Below are positions 36,501-47,527 of a DNA stretch of 64,000 nt, one piece after another. A program made the position numbers and the translations under genes. The notes under the pieces are model-generated. The model made no database searches. It was given only the letters and a program-made list of their open reading frames with translations, and was not told the origin of the DNA. The stretch's first letter is position 1. Every line of letters starts with the position of its first letter. The stretch is from Auriscalpium vulgare (Eukaryota; Basidiomycota; Agaricomycetes; Russulales; Auriscalpiaceae): assembly GCA_019915015.1 (NCBI GenBank), contig JAHBBC010000014.1, forward strand, positions 806,001 through 870,000, given 5' to 3'.

Positions 36501-38740
36501 GCACCTCCGGCTCGACCTGCACGCCAAACTCTGCCGTCTCGGGCGCGGCGGGCGTGACCTGGATCGGGGGCGGCGCGAGGTCAGACTCGGACGGGGGCAG
36601 CGGCGCCTCGTCGACCTCCGTCTGCACCGCAAACTCCGCGAGCACGCGCTCCGGGACGCCCTCGTCGACGGACTCCATGCCGATGCCGAAGAGCTCGGCG
36701 GCGAGCGCCTCGGGCTGCCCGACGAGCGACGCGGGGCGCGCCTCCTGGTACGCTGCGCCGCCACGGGGGCGGCGCGGCGCGGCGCGCGCGACGACGGCGT
36801 TGCGGAGCGGGGAGCGGTTGTACGGGAGCGAGCCGGACGACGAGGAGCGGCGCAGGACGTTCGCGAAGATCGGGTCCATGCCGTCGACGCTCGTGCGGTT
36901 CGAGGGCGGCGGGGAGAAGCGCGGCGGCTCGTCGTCGTCGTCGCCGTCGACGTCGTAGTGGGGCTCGGGCTCGTCGTCGGCCTCCGCGCCGCCGTGGAAG
37001 AAGCTGGGGATGGACGGCACGGGGGGTGGGGGCGTCGCGGTGACATCGGCTGCCTCGTCCTCGTCGTACTCGGACGCGGGGCTGCGCGCCGCGTTCTCGA
37101 GCCGCTGAATGAGCGTAAGGCCCCCGCGCCCGCGCGCGCCCCTGCCGCCGCCGCGCGCGCCCCGTCCCCCGCGTCCGACGCGGTAAGGCGTGAGCTTGCG
37201 GGCCTGCTTCTTGCCCGCACTCGGCTCGTCGTTCTCTTGCTCCTCGTCGGTGACGTCCTCCTCGGCGCCGAGGCCGTGCGCGGCGACGGGCGACTCGAGG
37301 CGCTTGCGGTACTCGATCTTCAGCTCCTTTTCGCGCTGGAGGGTGCCCTTGAGCGTGTTGATCTGGCGCTGGGCGTGGGCAAGGCGCTGCTGGAGGGCTT
37401 CGACTTCGTTGCTCGGGTGGTTCGGCGCCAAGAAGGGGCGCGAGGGCGAGACATCAGGCGAAGAGTCGTACTCGCCGTCGGCGGAGAACATCACGGACGT
37501 GTCGCCCCGCTTCCGGTTCGTGGACGCCGCGTGATTGCTGAAGACGTCGTCGTCCTCCCGGTCATGCGGGGTGAGCAGATCCGTGCGCTCGCGGCCCTCA
37601 GGCGTGAGCGGGGAGCCGAAGCGCGGCAGCCGGCGGCCCTGGCGGGACATTTCCGACTTTGCGTTGGTGAGCTCTTGCTGGAGATCGGACTTGTCGCGTT
37701 GGAGGCTGGCTGCCTGCTTCCGTGCCTGCGCGATGTCGGTCTCATGCTTGGCCTTGAGCTCTTCGAGAGCGCCGTTGAGCCGCTCGGCTTCATTTTTGTA
37801 CTGGTCGGTCGACTCGCGGGTATTATTGAGCAAACGAGTCACCCGCTTGTGCTCGCCTTCGAGGCGCTGAACGGAGGACTGTGCATCGGAGAACTGGGTG
37901 CGGAGCTCCTGCAGTGACACTTCTAGGTTCCAATTTTCTTCCTTGTACTTGTCTATTACGAATGTAAGCGAGGCGCTTCAGCGCCATCCGACAGCGCACG
38001 CACCTGTGCTCTGCTCCTGCGACTTGAGCGCATTGCGCAGGCTCTCCAGCGTCTTGTCTAAATCATCCCGCTCCTCTTTCATATCCTGAATGGCTTTGTC
38101 CCGCTCCCCTAGCAGGCTCTGCAGCCGGCGGACCTCCGTCAGCAGACCGCTGCCAATCTCAAACGCAAACTCTACGCCGCGCCGTCAGCGCGGGCCGGAC
38201 AGAGGAAAGCGAAGCCACGCACCGACGTCGTCCGCGCGATGGGCGGCGTTTTTCGCGCGGCGCGAGGACTGGGCAGCGGACGTGCCGGCGGCGGGCTTGG
38301 GGCGCTCTGGCTCGTCGCGCGGGAGCTCGAGCGCGTCGAACGGCGGCGGCGACGACGGCGGCTCCGCGCCGTTCGCCCGCTGCAATGCAATCGCCATCGC
38401 ACCCGTCAGCGCGCGGGCGCGGGCTCGCAAAAACCGCTGCACGCACCTTGGCGCCGAACGCGCTGGAGAGGAGCACGTTCTCGTCGTCCCACGCGCGCAC
38501 GGTGTCCGCGAGCTCTCTGTAGCGCGCGCGCATGTCGGCGTTGACGTCGGCGTCGTCGGGCTTGTCGGCGTCGAGGGCCTGGAGGAGGCGCACGCGCTCC
38601 TCGAGCTCGACGCGCTGGGCGAGGACGCGCTGCCCGAGCGCGCCGGCCTGCTGCAGCTGGCGCTCCTTGCTGTCCAGCAGGGCCTGCAGCTGCTGGCGCA
38701 GGGCGTCGGGCGACGACGAGTGGGAGGGGAGGAAGTCCAT
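33515..38740 (-). CDS. NUM1: Num1-like cortical anchor with coiled coils and PH domain
   Basis: Very large protein. Exon 1 (from MDFLPSHSSSP) has a leucine-rich heptad region (LLDSKERQLQQAGALGQRVL). The next exons continue the coiled coil (FAFEIGSGLLTEVRRLQSLL; ERDDLDKTLESLRNALKSQE). A single exon of over 3.6 kb (34282-37920) then carries more coiled coil, a long disordered region with repeated (V/I/M)QT-type motifs, and the C-terminal PH domain of the Num1/Mcp5/ApsA type (MIGEFLYKYTRR, EKRHKRFFWVHPYTKTLYWS, VIVSTPQREMKITAPTKERH). The last exon adds a disordered tail with a run of seven His (near 33754). In yeasts this family binds PIP2 at the cell cortex and anchors dynein and mitochondria for nuclear and organelle positioning. 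The PH domain makes the assignment strong. Confidence 0.88.
35597..36640 (-). other. Cluster of LC8-like (V/I/M)QT motifs in the Num1-like protein
   Basis: Read N to C, the protein shows FAVQTEV, FGVQVEP, MSMQTEP, AGIQHEP, AEVQTLP, EIQTMP, DVQTSD, then after a gap QSVQADF and MSMQTDE, with a related SAIETEP. They are separated by proline/glutamate-rich linkers. The shape is that of class-2 dynein light chain (LC8/Dyn2) binding motifs (GIQVD, xMQTD). The functional reading is inference. Confidence 0.55.
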
Positions 38741-40091
38741 GGGGGTGATGGTGTGATGGTGTGCTGGCTGGCCGGCGGGCGCAGCGCGCGGGGGGGACAA
38801 TCGGGTGGGGGCGTGGGTGTGGCCGTGCAGCGGCAGGCGGCCGTGCGGAGGCGGGGAGGGGTGTGGCCGGCGTCGACGTCGTGGGCGGTGGCGGCAACGC
38901 AGCAGCAACGCGCACGCCGGTGGTTGGTTCGCCACTTTCCCACGCCCCACGCCAACGCACCCGCTAGCGTGCCTCCCGCGCCGCGTCCTCCTCGCACTGA
39001 TCCAATATGCGCCCGCCCGCTGCGAGCCCGCGCAGACACAGCGACCACGGCCGTCGCGCGCGCACGCGTCCGGTGCGCGGATCCCCGACACGATCAGGCC
39101 CGTCAGGGCGGGATTGATGGCACGGTGCGTGCCCCCGTCGCGTCAGGCTGCACGTCGCGCAAGCTCACCACCACGCCGCTGCCCCCGCTACTTCCCGCAG
39201 CGCGTGCGATCCATGCCCCGCGACGTCATGCCCGCCCGTCCTCGCAGGCTGTCTCCGCCAATCGCGCGCGCCCCCGCGGTACGGGGCCCCGGATGCTCGC
39301 TGGGTTGCATGCTGGCATCCGCGGCGGGCAGGACGACACGTACGCTCCCGCTCGCCGCCGCCACCGTCGCCAGGCCGCCCTCGGCGCGGCCCGTCGAGAA
39401 GAGCGGCGTCGAAGGCGGGGGGTGCCGGCCCCGTGACGCACGCGCCGCTGGCCAGCCTGCCCGTGCCCGCAAGTACGTCTTTGCTATCTGCACCGACACG
39501 GCCACCGCCAAGGCAGGCTCAGCTGCGACGCGCGGGACTTGCCAGCGCCACACTGCGCACGCAGCCCGCTCCATTTGCCATCACCCAGCGGCCGACTAAT
39601 CCCACTCCTCGCGCCTCGCATCAGATCGCGGTGTCAGGGTGCTGAATATTCGAACGGAGCAGAGAAAGTGCAAGGGTATCAGTGTGAATAAGATCCCGAA
39701 TGAAACAATGTGCATGCAGCAATTAGGTGCCGTCTAGACTACTCTCCCCCCTCCAAACTCATGAAACAAATCTACGTAGATAGAAGCAATGCAACAGACC
39801 GCTTGCCAAGAAATGAGGAACACATGTGCGGGGTCCTATCGTACAGACGCGGTCAGTCAGCAATGTGATCCAGCGTCCAGCGTCCAACGTCCGGCAGGCG
39901 CAACCAGCGAGGGGTGTCAGACAGCCCGTGTCAACGCTCACAGATAGCCGCCGCCATGGCCTCCCCATCGCCGCGCCGCGCTCGAGACGCGCGGCACGCC
40001 CCCCGCCAGCCCCATCGCCATCGGCCCCGGCTGCGCATAGCGGTCCTAAGCAAGCCGACGTCAGCCCCCAGGACCCACGGCGGACCCGAGC
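38741..40091. other. Intergenic: NUM1 upstream region, no gene seen
   Basis: Very GC-rich up to ~39600, then AT-richer (39620-39860), consistent with the 3' UTR of the next - strand gene. Frames on both strands lack domains. Confidence 0.45.
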
Positions 40092-41273
40092 TCATCTCCG
40101 GCGCACCTCAAAGTCGTCCGCGTACGCTGTCACCGATGTTGTCGGTCGCGACGCCTCTGCCGTCGCGCGCCCGCTGTACCGCCGCACGCTCGCGCTCGCG
40201 CCCGCACCGTCCGCGAGCGCATCGTACGCCTCGAGCCGCCGCCTGCGCGTGTCGTGCTGGTGCTGCGGCACACTGAAGCCGCGCGACGCGTACCGCCCGT
40301 CGAGCGGCTCCCCGCGCGCCGAGGAGGATGAAGAACCTGTCGCCAAGCGCCGTCAGTCGCCCACGCTCATACAATGCACGCGGGCGCACTCACCGCCGTC
40401 GGGTGCGCGCGCCTCCCTGAGGCCCGCGGGCGCCAGGATCGGGTACGGGAGGTCGCCGAGCGGGTAGCCCCACGTGGGGGCGTCGACGGCCGGCGAGGCG
40501 GAGTCGGTGCGCGCGGTGCCCCAGGTGTCGGAGGCGGGGGAGGGCGCGCGCGGGGGCGGGGACGGGGGCGGCGAGGGCGCGTCGCCGGGGACGCGGAGCT
40601 GGAACTCGATGAGGCGGCCCTCGTGGGCAAGCGGGCGGGCCTCCGCCTGGACGGGCGCGCAGCCCTGGACGGCGAAGGGGTCGAGGCGGAAGACGCCCAT
40701 CATGAGGCGCATCTCCTTGGACGCCTGCGTCGCGCGCAGCGGGACCTGGGCCTCGCGCGGGACGTGGGCGGGGGCGGCGGGGGCGGGGGGCGAGGCCTCG
40801 AAGACGAAGGCGGACTCGGGCTGCTCCTCCTTGATCTTGAGCGGCTCGTAGTCGTCGTCGAGGGCGTAGAGGACGGCGGTGGTGGGGTCCTGTGGGGGGA
40901 ACTTGAAGGGGGGGTGGGAGGCGGCGGCAGAGTCTGTGGAGAAGGAGAGGTGGGCGAGGGACGGCGGGGAGGGCGCGTCTGCGAGGATGGTGCGCTGGGA
41001 GGACTCTGGGAAGTCTGGGAGGGAGAGCTGGGAGGAGGAGTCGGAGGCGGGGTGGTGGGGGTCGTCGACGGTGTCTGGGCGGAAGGCAGAGTAGAGGGTG
41101 GAGAAGGATGTCTCGACGGGCTGCTGCCAGGATTGCTGGTGGTGGTGGTGGTGGTGGTTGTGCTGCTGGGGGGGCGACCAGGCGTAGTCCTGGTTGAAGG
41201 ACTTGTGCCAAGAGGAGTGGGACATGGGGCTGTAATTGGGGATCCTGCGGTCGGGGAGGAGGGCGAGGGCCAT
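40092..41273 (-). CDS. Unknown low-complexity protein (possible regulator)
   Basis: Two exons joined in frame over an intron of about 60 nt (40334-40393; join APDGG/SSSSSARG), giving about 370 residues. No family recognised. The N-terminus has a His run (near 41139-41156) in a Gln/His-rich stretch. There follow Ser/Pro-rich acidic segments, a SUMO-consensus-like LKIKEEQP, a more hydrophobic conserved-looking stretch SKEMRLMMGVFRLDPFAVQG, IEFQLRVPGD, a tryptophan-containing patch TWGYPLGDLPYPILAPAG, and a basic C-terminus ending ADDFEVRRR-stop. The composition resembles a transcriptional regulator without a DNA-binding domain. It could start at the Met at 41273 or the one 16 codons later (MSHSSWHKSFNQDYAW). 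The unusually long gene-free upstream region fits a heavily regulated gene, but that is inference. Confidence 0.65.
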
Positions 41274-44200
41274 TATGAGGGGGCGGCGAGGAGCGAGGGA
41301 TGGAGGAGGGATGGTTAAGAGAGCGTGGGGCTTAGCGCAGGCTGGTGCAGCAGACGGGCAGAGGCCATGTCATCCCGGCGCCCACTGCGCCTTCGTCGTC
41401 CGATCCACTGTCTTCCCCCCCGCGTACGGGAACTAGGCGGACGCTGCCGTCGCCCCGATCTCAACCCCAACCCAACCTTATTCCTTCCTACCCGACGCCT
41501 TTCCACCCATCATTCCTTCCATATCCGGCATCCTCCCCTCCACATCCCCCCCCAATCCCGGTCCCGCTATCTCCGCGGCGCCTGTCGCCCGCCCGCCCCG
41601 GCGACGTGCCCGGCCGAGCAGCGTCGCGCCGGCGGCCAGCGCGTTGCCAGGGCCCGGCGACGGTGCGTCTGACGGGCCCCTGGATGGCCCCTCCACCGTC
41701 TTACGTCTTTGCCCGTGTACGTCCCGTCACCTCCTGTGAATTCGCCCCCTCATTTCACATCCACCGCACATCCGTCCCAGAACCGGGTCTCCCCGCGCCG
41801 CAGGCCTCCCTCCCCTCTGCACACGGCCCCGCCGATCCCGCTCCATCGTCCGAGGCCCCCCGCGGGTCCCCGCCGTCTGCGGGCGCACGGCGGCGGTGGA
41901 GGCGGCATGAACCGTCTGCTTCGCGTCGCCCTGCCGCCCGTGGCGCGCGGGCCCGTCGTTTCATCTCGCGCGGCGCCGTCGTGGCCCCTGCGAAGCGTCC
42001 GTGTCGTTTCATCTGGGCCTAGCGTGCATCTCCCACGCCAGCATACGATGATGACTCGCGCCGCGCCTGCGATCTCGACCGCCGCAGATGCATGACACGC
42101 GGCCCGCTGCGAGGTCCCCGTGGACGACGCCACCGAGCGATAAGCCGCGCCGAATATCAAAAACATTCTCACACCGGCGGACTTCTTTGAAAAAAAAAGC
42201 CTTTCTTGCGAGGGGGCTTCGACCGCGCTGAACGTGCCACACAAAGCCTAATCTAATTGTATGCGCAGGTGTTTGCTTCCGCGGCGGGTAGATTGATGTT
42301 GACGTCCTCGCGCAGACCCTCGCAACGCGGCCTCCAGCTTCTGCGTTCATACAACGGCAGCGGGGGCTGCAGCCCCGTCCCGCACGCCCGCCGCCCGCGC
42401 CTGTGCGGCGATTGTGCTCAGATGCAGCCGTCGCGCACATTTCATCTCGCAGATCGTGTCAGGCGTGCTGGCAGCCTCTCCGGGCGGGGACGTCGGTGAG
42501 CTGTGGACGGCATTCGGTTGCGCGGCACGGGGGGGATCGAGATGATCGCTCCTGGGCAAGGAAACGAAGGAGAAAGTTTTGGAGAAGCGGCACGCACGGC
42601 GTTCGCGCGTCGCTGTGCGCGCAGATGACTCGCGGTCTCGACCGCGCACACGCGGCTCCCCCACCCCACCGATGCAAGAATGATCAGGCTACAAGCCCGC
42701 GCGCACGACCCAGACCGACCTGCATCCGCCGCCGCCATTGAGTGCACGCCCACGCCGGGCACTCGAGGCGCACGCATCTGGGGCGCGCATTCATGTCGAA
42801 GACGGTGGGCCGAGATGCTAGCGAAAAAGAGGGCGGCCGCGCGGGGGGATGCTGCGCTGCGGACGGCCGCGGCCAGCAGCTGAGCCAGGCACCGATGCGG
42901 CGACCGCGAAGCACGACGGGGCGTTCCCACCGCAGGGCCTGCGCGATCTGCCGCCCGGCCCCCCCCAGGCACGCCCCACGCTCGACGGATCCTCGGATCG
43001 TCGTCCAGCGAGTAGCCCTGCCGCCTCCACGTCCTGCCCAACCTCGCGCCGCGGCACCGTCCCACCCGCCGACCATCCACCCGCCCACCGACGAGCAGCG
43101 CCCTCGCCGCCGCTGCTCCCACATCCGTCAACACGGCACACCGCCCCCCGCCCCGCACGCCAGATGCCAACACCACCCGCATCGATGGCGAGATTCCTGT
43201 CGCCGCCGCGGATCTGACCGCGAGCGCGGCACCATGGCCGCTCGGGCCCCCAGCCCCTTCCGGACGCACGCGAGCGGCCCCCCGCCGATGCGGCAGCCGC
43301 CCTGCAAGAAAACCACCGCCGTCGCGACGACGACGCCGCCCGCTGCAATCCGCCTGCCTGCCCTGCGCCCAGCCCAGCGACCACGGGCACTCCGCCTGCT
43401 CCCACCCGCCGCCCTGACCTCCCCACAGCGCCCCCGCGCCGCCCGACAGCCTGCCGCTAGCCCTACACGCTCACAACGCCACCCCCGCCGCCGCGTATGT
43501 CCTGCACCTAGCCTGGCCCTCGCGCGGCCTTAACGCTCCGCACGCTTGCCCCCGTTCTGCGCGCCGCAATCAGCGCAGGCCCTCGCCCGCCTCCCCATGC
43601 ATACGCCCGATTGCCCCCCTGATGCGTCGAGCCATCGCACCACAGTGTCAGTTCACCAGCGGGGTGCGTGGGTGTCCCTCATAAATATAATTTCCAATCA
43701 CATTTCACACGCCGTCGGGGTGTCAGCTAGCTAGCTGCCTCGCCAGCCAGCCAGCATACTCCCCTCCTTCGCCGCTCACGCGTCCGCCGCGCACGAGTCC
43801 ACCACGGGCCACGGCGCCGTGCCCCCCGCCCTCGCGCGCCTATTTCCCGCGGCCCCCACCGCGCCCTCCCTCCTCCCCGCCGGCTCCCGCCCGTTGGCCA
43901 GTGGCCTCTCCCAGCCCACACGAGCACGGAAGCCTGCTCACAGCCGGGCGGGCGGAGAGCAGATGCTTTCAGGCTGCTCCGTTGGCGCCCACCGCACGTC
44001 GTCTCGGCCGCGAGCCCATCTGGCGTCGGGGGTCGGTGTCGGTGGCGGGGTCGATGCCAACGGCACGAGCGGGGAGAACGGGCGGGGAGGCGGGCGGGCG
44101 AGGGGCGCAATGCGTAGACGGCGCGGTGGCGCACGCCATGGCTCTGTGTTCCCGCGCGAGGACAGCGGATCATCTGATTCTCATGCCAGCATATGCCTCA

Positions 44201-46793
44201 CTCACGCCCCACCTGCCCACCCGACCCACCGCAGAGTTTACGAAGACCTGATCAATGCAGATGGACGCATGCCCGGCGGATATACCGTCACATCCAGCCC
44301 GGACATCCGTCGAATCTGATATGTAGGTCTTAATATCTGATATCTGCGCGTGCACGCGGAGAATGAATGGATGGACGTTGCATCAGTCAGCCGATGCGAG
44401 GCATGCGTTCCCGTGAAATGAACGGCGCCTCACTCGGTCGGACGCAGGGACAGAACCGCGCGGGTCAGGAGCATTCTGCGGGGCGAGAAACATTGCGCGT
44501 GCGAGTCCGTGGCCTGCTTTCTCCTTGCGATTAAATTGTGCGCGGGCGCGAGCTCGCCCCCGCACCCGCAGCGGGCCAGGCTGGCCACCCCGCGCTCCCG
44601 AGGCTGGCGCCGCGCCATGGAATCAGCAGAGGCGCCGACGTTGCCGTCACGCAGAAGTTCCAAGGCTTTCGGCGCGGTGGACGCATGCTGTACATATTAG
44701 TGGACGCATGCAGAGGTCTGGTCAGCCGCTGTGTCGGCGTTACGCGGTTCGAGTAATTTAAATAATGATCCTCAAACGCTTGAGTAGTGCGAGCACCGGG
44801 CATGATATATACGGGTCGTATAAGAGCCTGGAGGCCGCCATCGTACACTAGGTTGAGCAGAACATAGTAGGGGACAACCAGCGGAGGTTGCCACGTGCGC
44901 CGGGACCAACTGCGCGGAGAGGACCGGATCTAGATCGGCCCGACACGCCGGACCCGCCCACCGTGCGGCTGTTACTGTAAGACCACCTCAACGTTGAAAA
45001 CAAGACGGTCGCAAACTACCGGCCATGGAATTGATGAGACATCCTCTCGACTTACCCGAGTGTCGCAATGTTTTGAAGGCTGGCGTGCTGAGACCGACAA
45101 CCAACGCGCGGCCGCAGCATGCGTCATGGAACTACAGATCTAGAGGTGCGCGCTGTAATTTACGGTGAGTCGAACCCGACCCGCTGCCGGTGCCGGCGCA
45201 TACGCGTTGATGGATGTGTTTTGCAAACATGGTGATTACCTCGGACGAGGCGCGCACTTGCCCTGCCGCGGCCCCTGCGGGTTGTCATCTAATCCTATCC
45301 TATCTAGTATCCTGTCCTGCTGACAATATAGACGGGGCGTCATCCAGAGCCATCTCGCTACGTAGTCCTTCGATGTATTTGCCCCATCGGCCCAAACCAT
45401 ATGGTCGCCTGCGTCTCCTCGCGCAATCCATTATAGTATCCTCGCGCATGTCGGCGTCGGCGCCGACTCGGAGGCGGCCGGCCCGCGGACCGGTAGCCTG
45501 AGTTTCAGAGAAACATAACGCCTTCTGGATTTTGAGTTGGCCGAGAGACAGATACGTTTTGACTTTGCAGTGGGGCCGGGGCAGGATAAGTAGGATGCGA
45601 CGAAAAATAGGTGGAGCGCGCGTCGGCGCTCCGGAACTTTGAAAGTCCACACCTTCGTCGCCACAACAAGCACTCTTGATCTAAACACTCGTGCTCTTCG
45701 GATCTTCTCCTGCACATCAATCACAAAGGTCGACGATATGATCGCGTCAGGTAGTTGTCGTCCTCTTGCCCAGCTTCCCAGTGTCGTCGGCGGCGGCGCA
45801 AGGCGATCGTGAGTCTCAAGAACCGCAAGGCTGGCAGCAGCGCCTCAAGAACCGCAGCAGCGCACAGGCGCTTTGAGCCGCCTCCGCATCTCTGATATCC
45901 AAGCGAAGGCTCACCTCCTGAGTCAGTGCGTGCGTGGCGTTTGACTATTTCTCACCACATCACTCTCACCAGCTGGCAGGCTCCCAACCCAATGAGCCTA
46001 GTAGTAGGTAGTAAGTATCTCGCAGCAGGACCATGTTCGAGTCAATTCAGTTGCCTCACATCAAGCGTGCCTAGCGAACACCCAGATCTCTGGCTTCAGC
46101 CTCCCTGCTGCCTTGTCTGAGTTGCCGCCGCCAGTCCAACATCTAGCAACTCTATACTGTTCGCATCTCGGCTCCGAACACAGTGTACCTAGGCCTCTCT
46201 GTGCTCGCCGGGCGGCATTTTCGCTCTCTGCGCCGACATTCTATATCTCGTATTTCTAACTCACGCCAGAGCTAGTACAGTCTGCTGCGAATCCTTGGGC
46301 GTTGACATGCAGCGTTGAGAGGCGGCCTTGCAGCAGTCATTCACTGACAGCGCACAATCACTACAGCCCGGCGAAAACCCACTGTTCCTCGAATCTCAAC
46401 GCCAACGGCGACCATAGTAAGTGTATATTCCTCTTCATGCGCCATCACCGCTAGCATCATGCTCTCGTCCTCTCCGCCGCTGCCCGCGCTGGATCAGTTC
46501 TGCTGTTCTCTACTACATTACCGACTCAATTGAATCGCGCGCGGCATCAGCCTGCCCGACGCCATACCATACGATTTTGTGCGCGTCGCATCACCGCGCT
46601 CCTCAACGGAGGCCGCCTTGTCAGCTCATGCTCTCGTCGGAGGTGCAGGAGCGCGCCTGGCATATAAATACAAGTGCAAGGAGCGGAGCATCCTTCAGCA
46701 CTCGCAGTCCGCCTCCGCCTCCTCGAGTCTTCTCGTCTTATTCCCTGCTCGCATTCCCCCACGACTCCTTGGAAGCCATACACGACGCACATC
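41274..46793. other. 5.5-kb GC-rich gene-poor region
   Basis: Many medium-length frames occur on both strands, as expected from GC-rich sequence. None shows a domain, a signal peptide, consistent splicing or one-strand dominance. Long CT-rich stretches (41400-41560, 43020-43460) lie upstream of the - strand gene at 41273. The segment 44300-46700 is closer to average composition and equally featureless. It may hold long regulatory DNA or non-coding transcripts. Confidence 0.4.
46662..46669 (+). promoter_or_regulatory. TATA box of the secreted repeat-protein gene
   Basis: ATATAAAT (core TATAAAT) lies about 130 nt upstream of the ATG at 46794, and the leader between is CT-rich. This fits a strongly or conditionally expressed secreted protein. 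Confidence 0.6.
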
Positions 46794-47527
46794 ATGGTCT
46801 GCACTACACGCATCTTCCTCGCTCTCCTCGCCGCGACCCTCGCGTCGGCGCTGCCCTTCCGCCCGGTAAGCATCCTTCCATTCACCCATGCATGTGCGAT
46901 CGTGCGCGAGGCTAAATTGCTCCCCACAGGCCGCGAGCCTCGCGTCGCTGGCAGCCCGGTCTCCGGAGCCGTTCGTGTGAGCGCTTCCGCATGCTCAGAG
47001 TGCCTGCGCGCTGTCTGACGTCCCGCTCTCACATCGGCAGACCGCGCGACAACTCGTCGGGGGGCAGCACGAACAGCGGCACCGGCGGGAACATCAACCA
47101 GAACATCGGGCGCGGGGACGGGAACACGTACTCGGGCGGCGACACGAGCAACGGCACGGGTGGGAACATTAACCAGAATATCGGCCGTGCCGTCGTCGCC
47201 GCGCGCGGGGATGGGAACACGTACTCGGGCGGCGACACGAGCAGCGGCACGGGCGGGAACATCAACCAGAACATTGGTGTACCGCGCGACAACTCGTCAG
47301 GCGGCAGTACGAACAGCGGCACGGGCGGGAACATCAACCAGAACATCGGGCGCGGGGACGGGAACACGTACTCGGGCGGCGACACGAGCAATGGCACGGG
47401 CGGGAACATTAACCAGAACATCGGCCGTGCCGTCGCCGCCGCGCGGGGGGATGGGAACACGTACTCGGGCGGCGACACGAGCAGTGGCACGGGCGGGAAC
47501 ATTAACCAGAACATCGGGAGCCCTTGA
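46794..47527 (+). CDS. Small secreted Gly/Asn-rich tandem-repeat protein
   Basis: Three exons. Exon 1 encodes a signal peptide (MVCTTRIFLALLAATLASAL then PFRP). A short exon gives AASLASLAARSPEPF. The join at FV/PRDNSS opens a large exon made entirely of repeats. Each 80-residue unit holds three related modules ending in GTGGNINQNIG: NSSGGSTNSGTGGNINQNIG, DGNTYSGGDTSNGTGGNINQ and the same again after a spacer RAVVAARG. Two units follow head to tail, ending NIGSP-stop. No dibasic Kex2 sites and no cysteines in the repeats. I do not recognise a family. The regular Asn/Gln/Gly pattern suggests a beta-solenoid or amyloid-like surface protein, but this is inference. Confidence 0.8.
47041..47520 (+). 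repeat. Two tandem 240-bp coding repeats
   Basis: Units 47041-47280 and 47281-47520 are near-identical at the nucleotide level, with only scattered, mostly third-position, differences. Each is three smaller related blocks. The units are in frame (80 codons), so copy number can change without frameshift. Confidence 0.9.

Noticed and set aside
36265..37917. 550-codon + strand frame
   Set aside because: Antisense to the Num1-like large exon, which has the PH domain and coiled coil.
38090..39436. 448-codon + strand frame
   Set aside because: Runs antisense over the NUM1 5' exons and then into the promoter. No domain.
40374..41318. 314-codon Gly/Glu-rich + strand frame
   Set aside because: Antisense to the two-exon - strand gene. 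Glycine/valine/glutamate monotony is a composition artefact.
42442..43269. Frames on both strands in the GC-rich region
   Set aside because: Equal-length frames in several phases, none with a domain or splicing; expected by chance at this GC content.
45160..45190. GGGTTCGACTC on the - strand, resembling a tRNA B box
   Set aside because: The flanking T-stem does not pair and no acceptor or anticodon arm can be built.
47041..47520. Regular direct repeats that could suggest a CRISPR-like array
   Set aside because: Repeats are in-frame coding units of a secreted protein, without unique spacers, in a eukaryotic genome.
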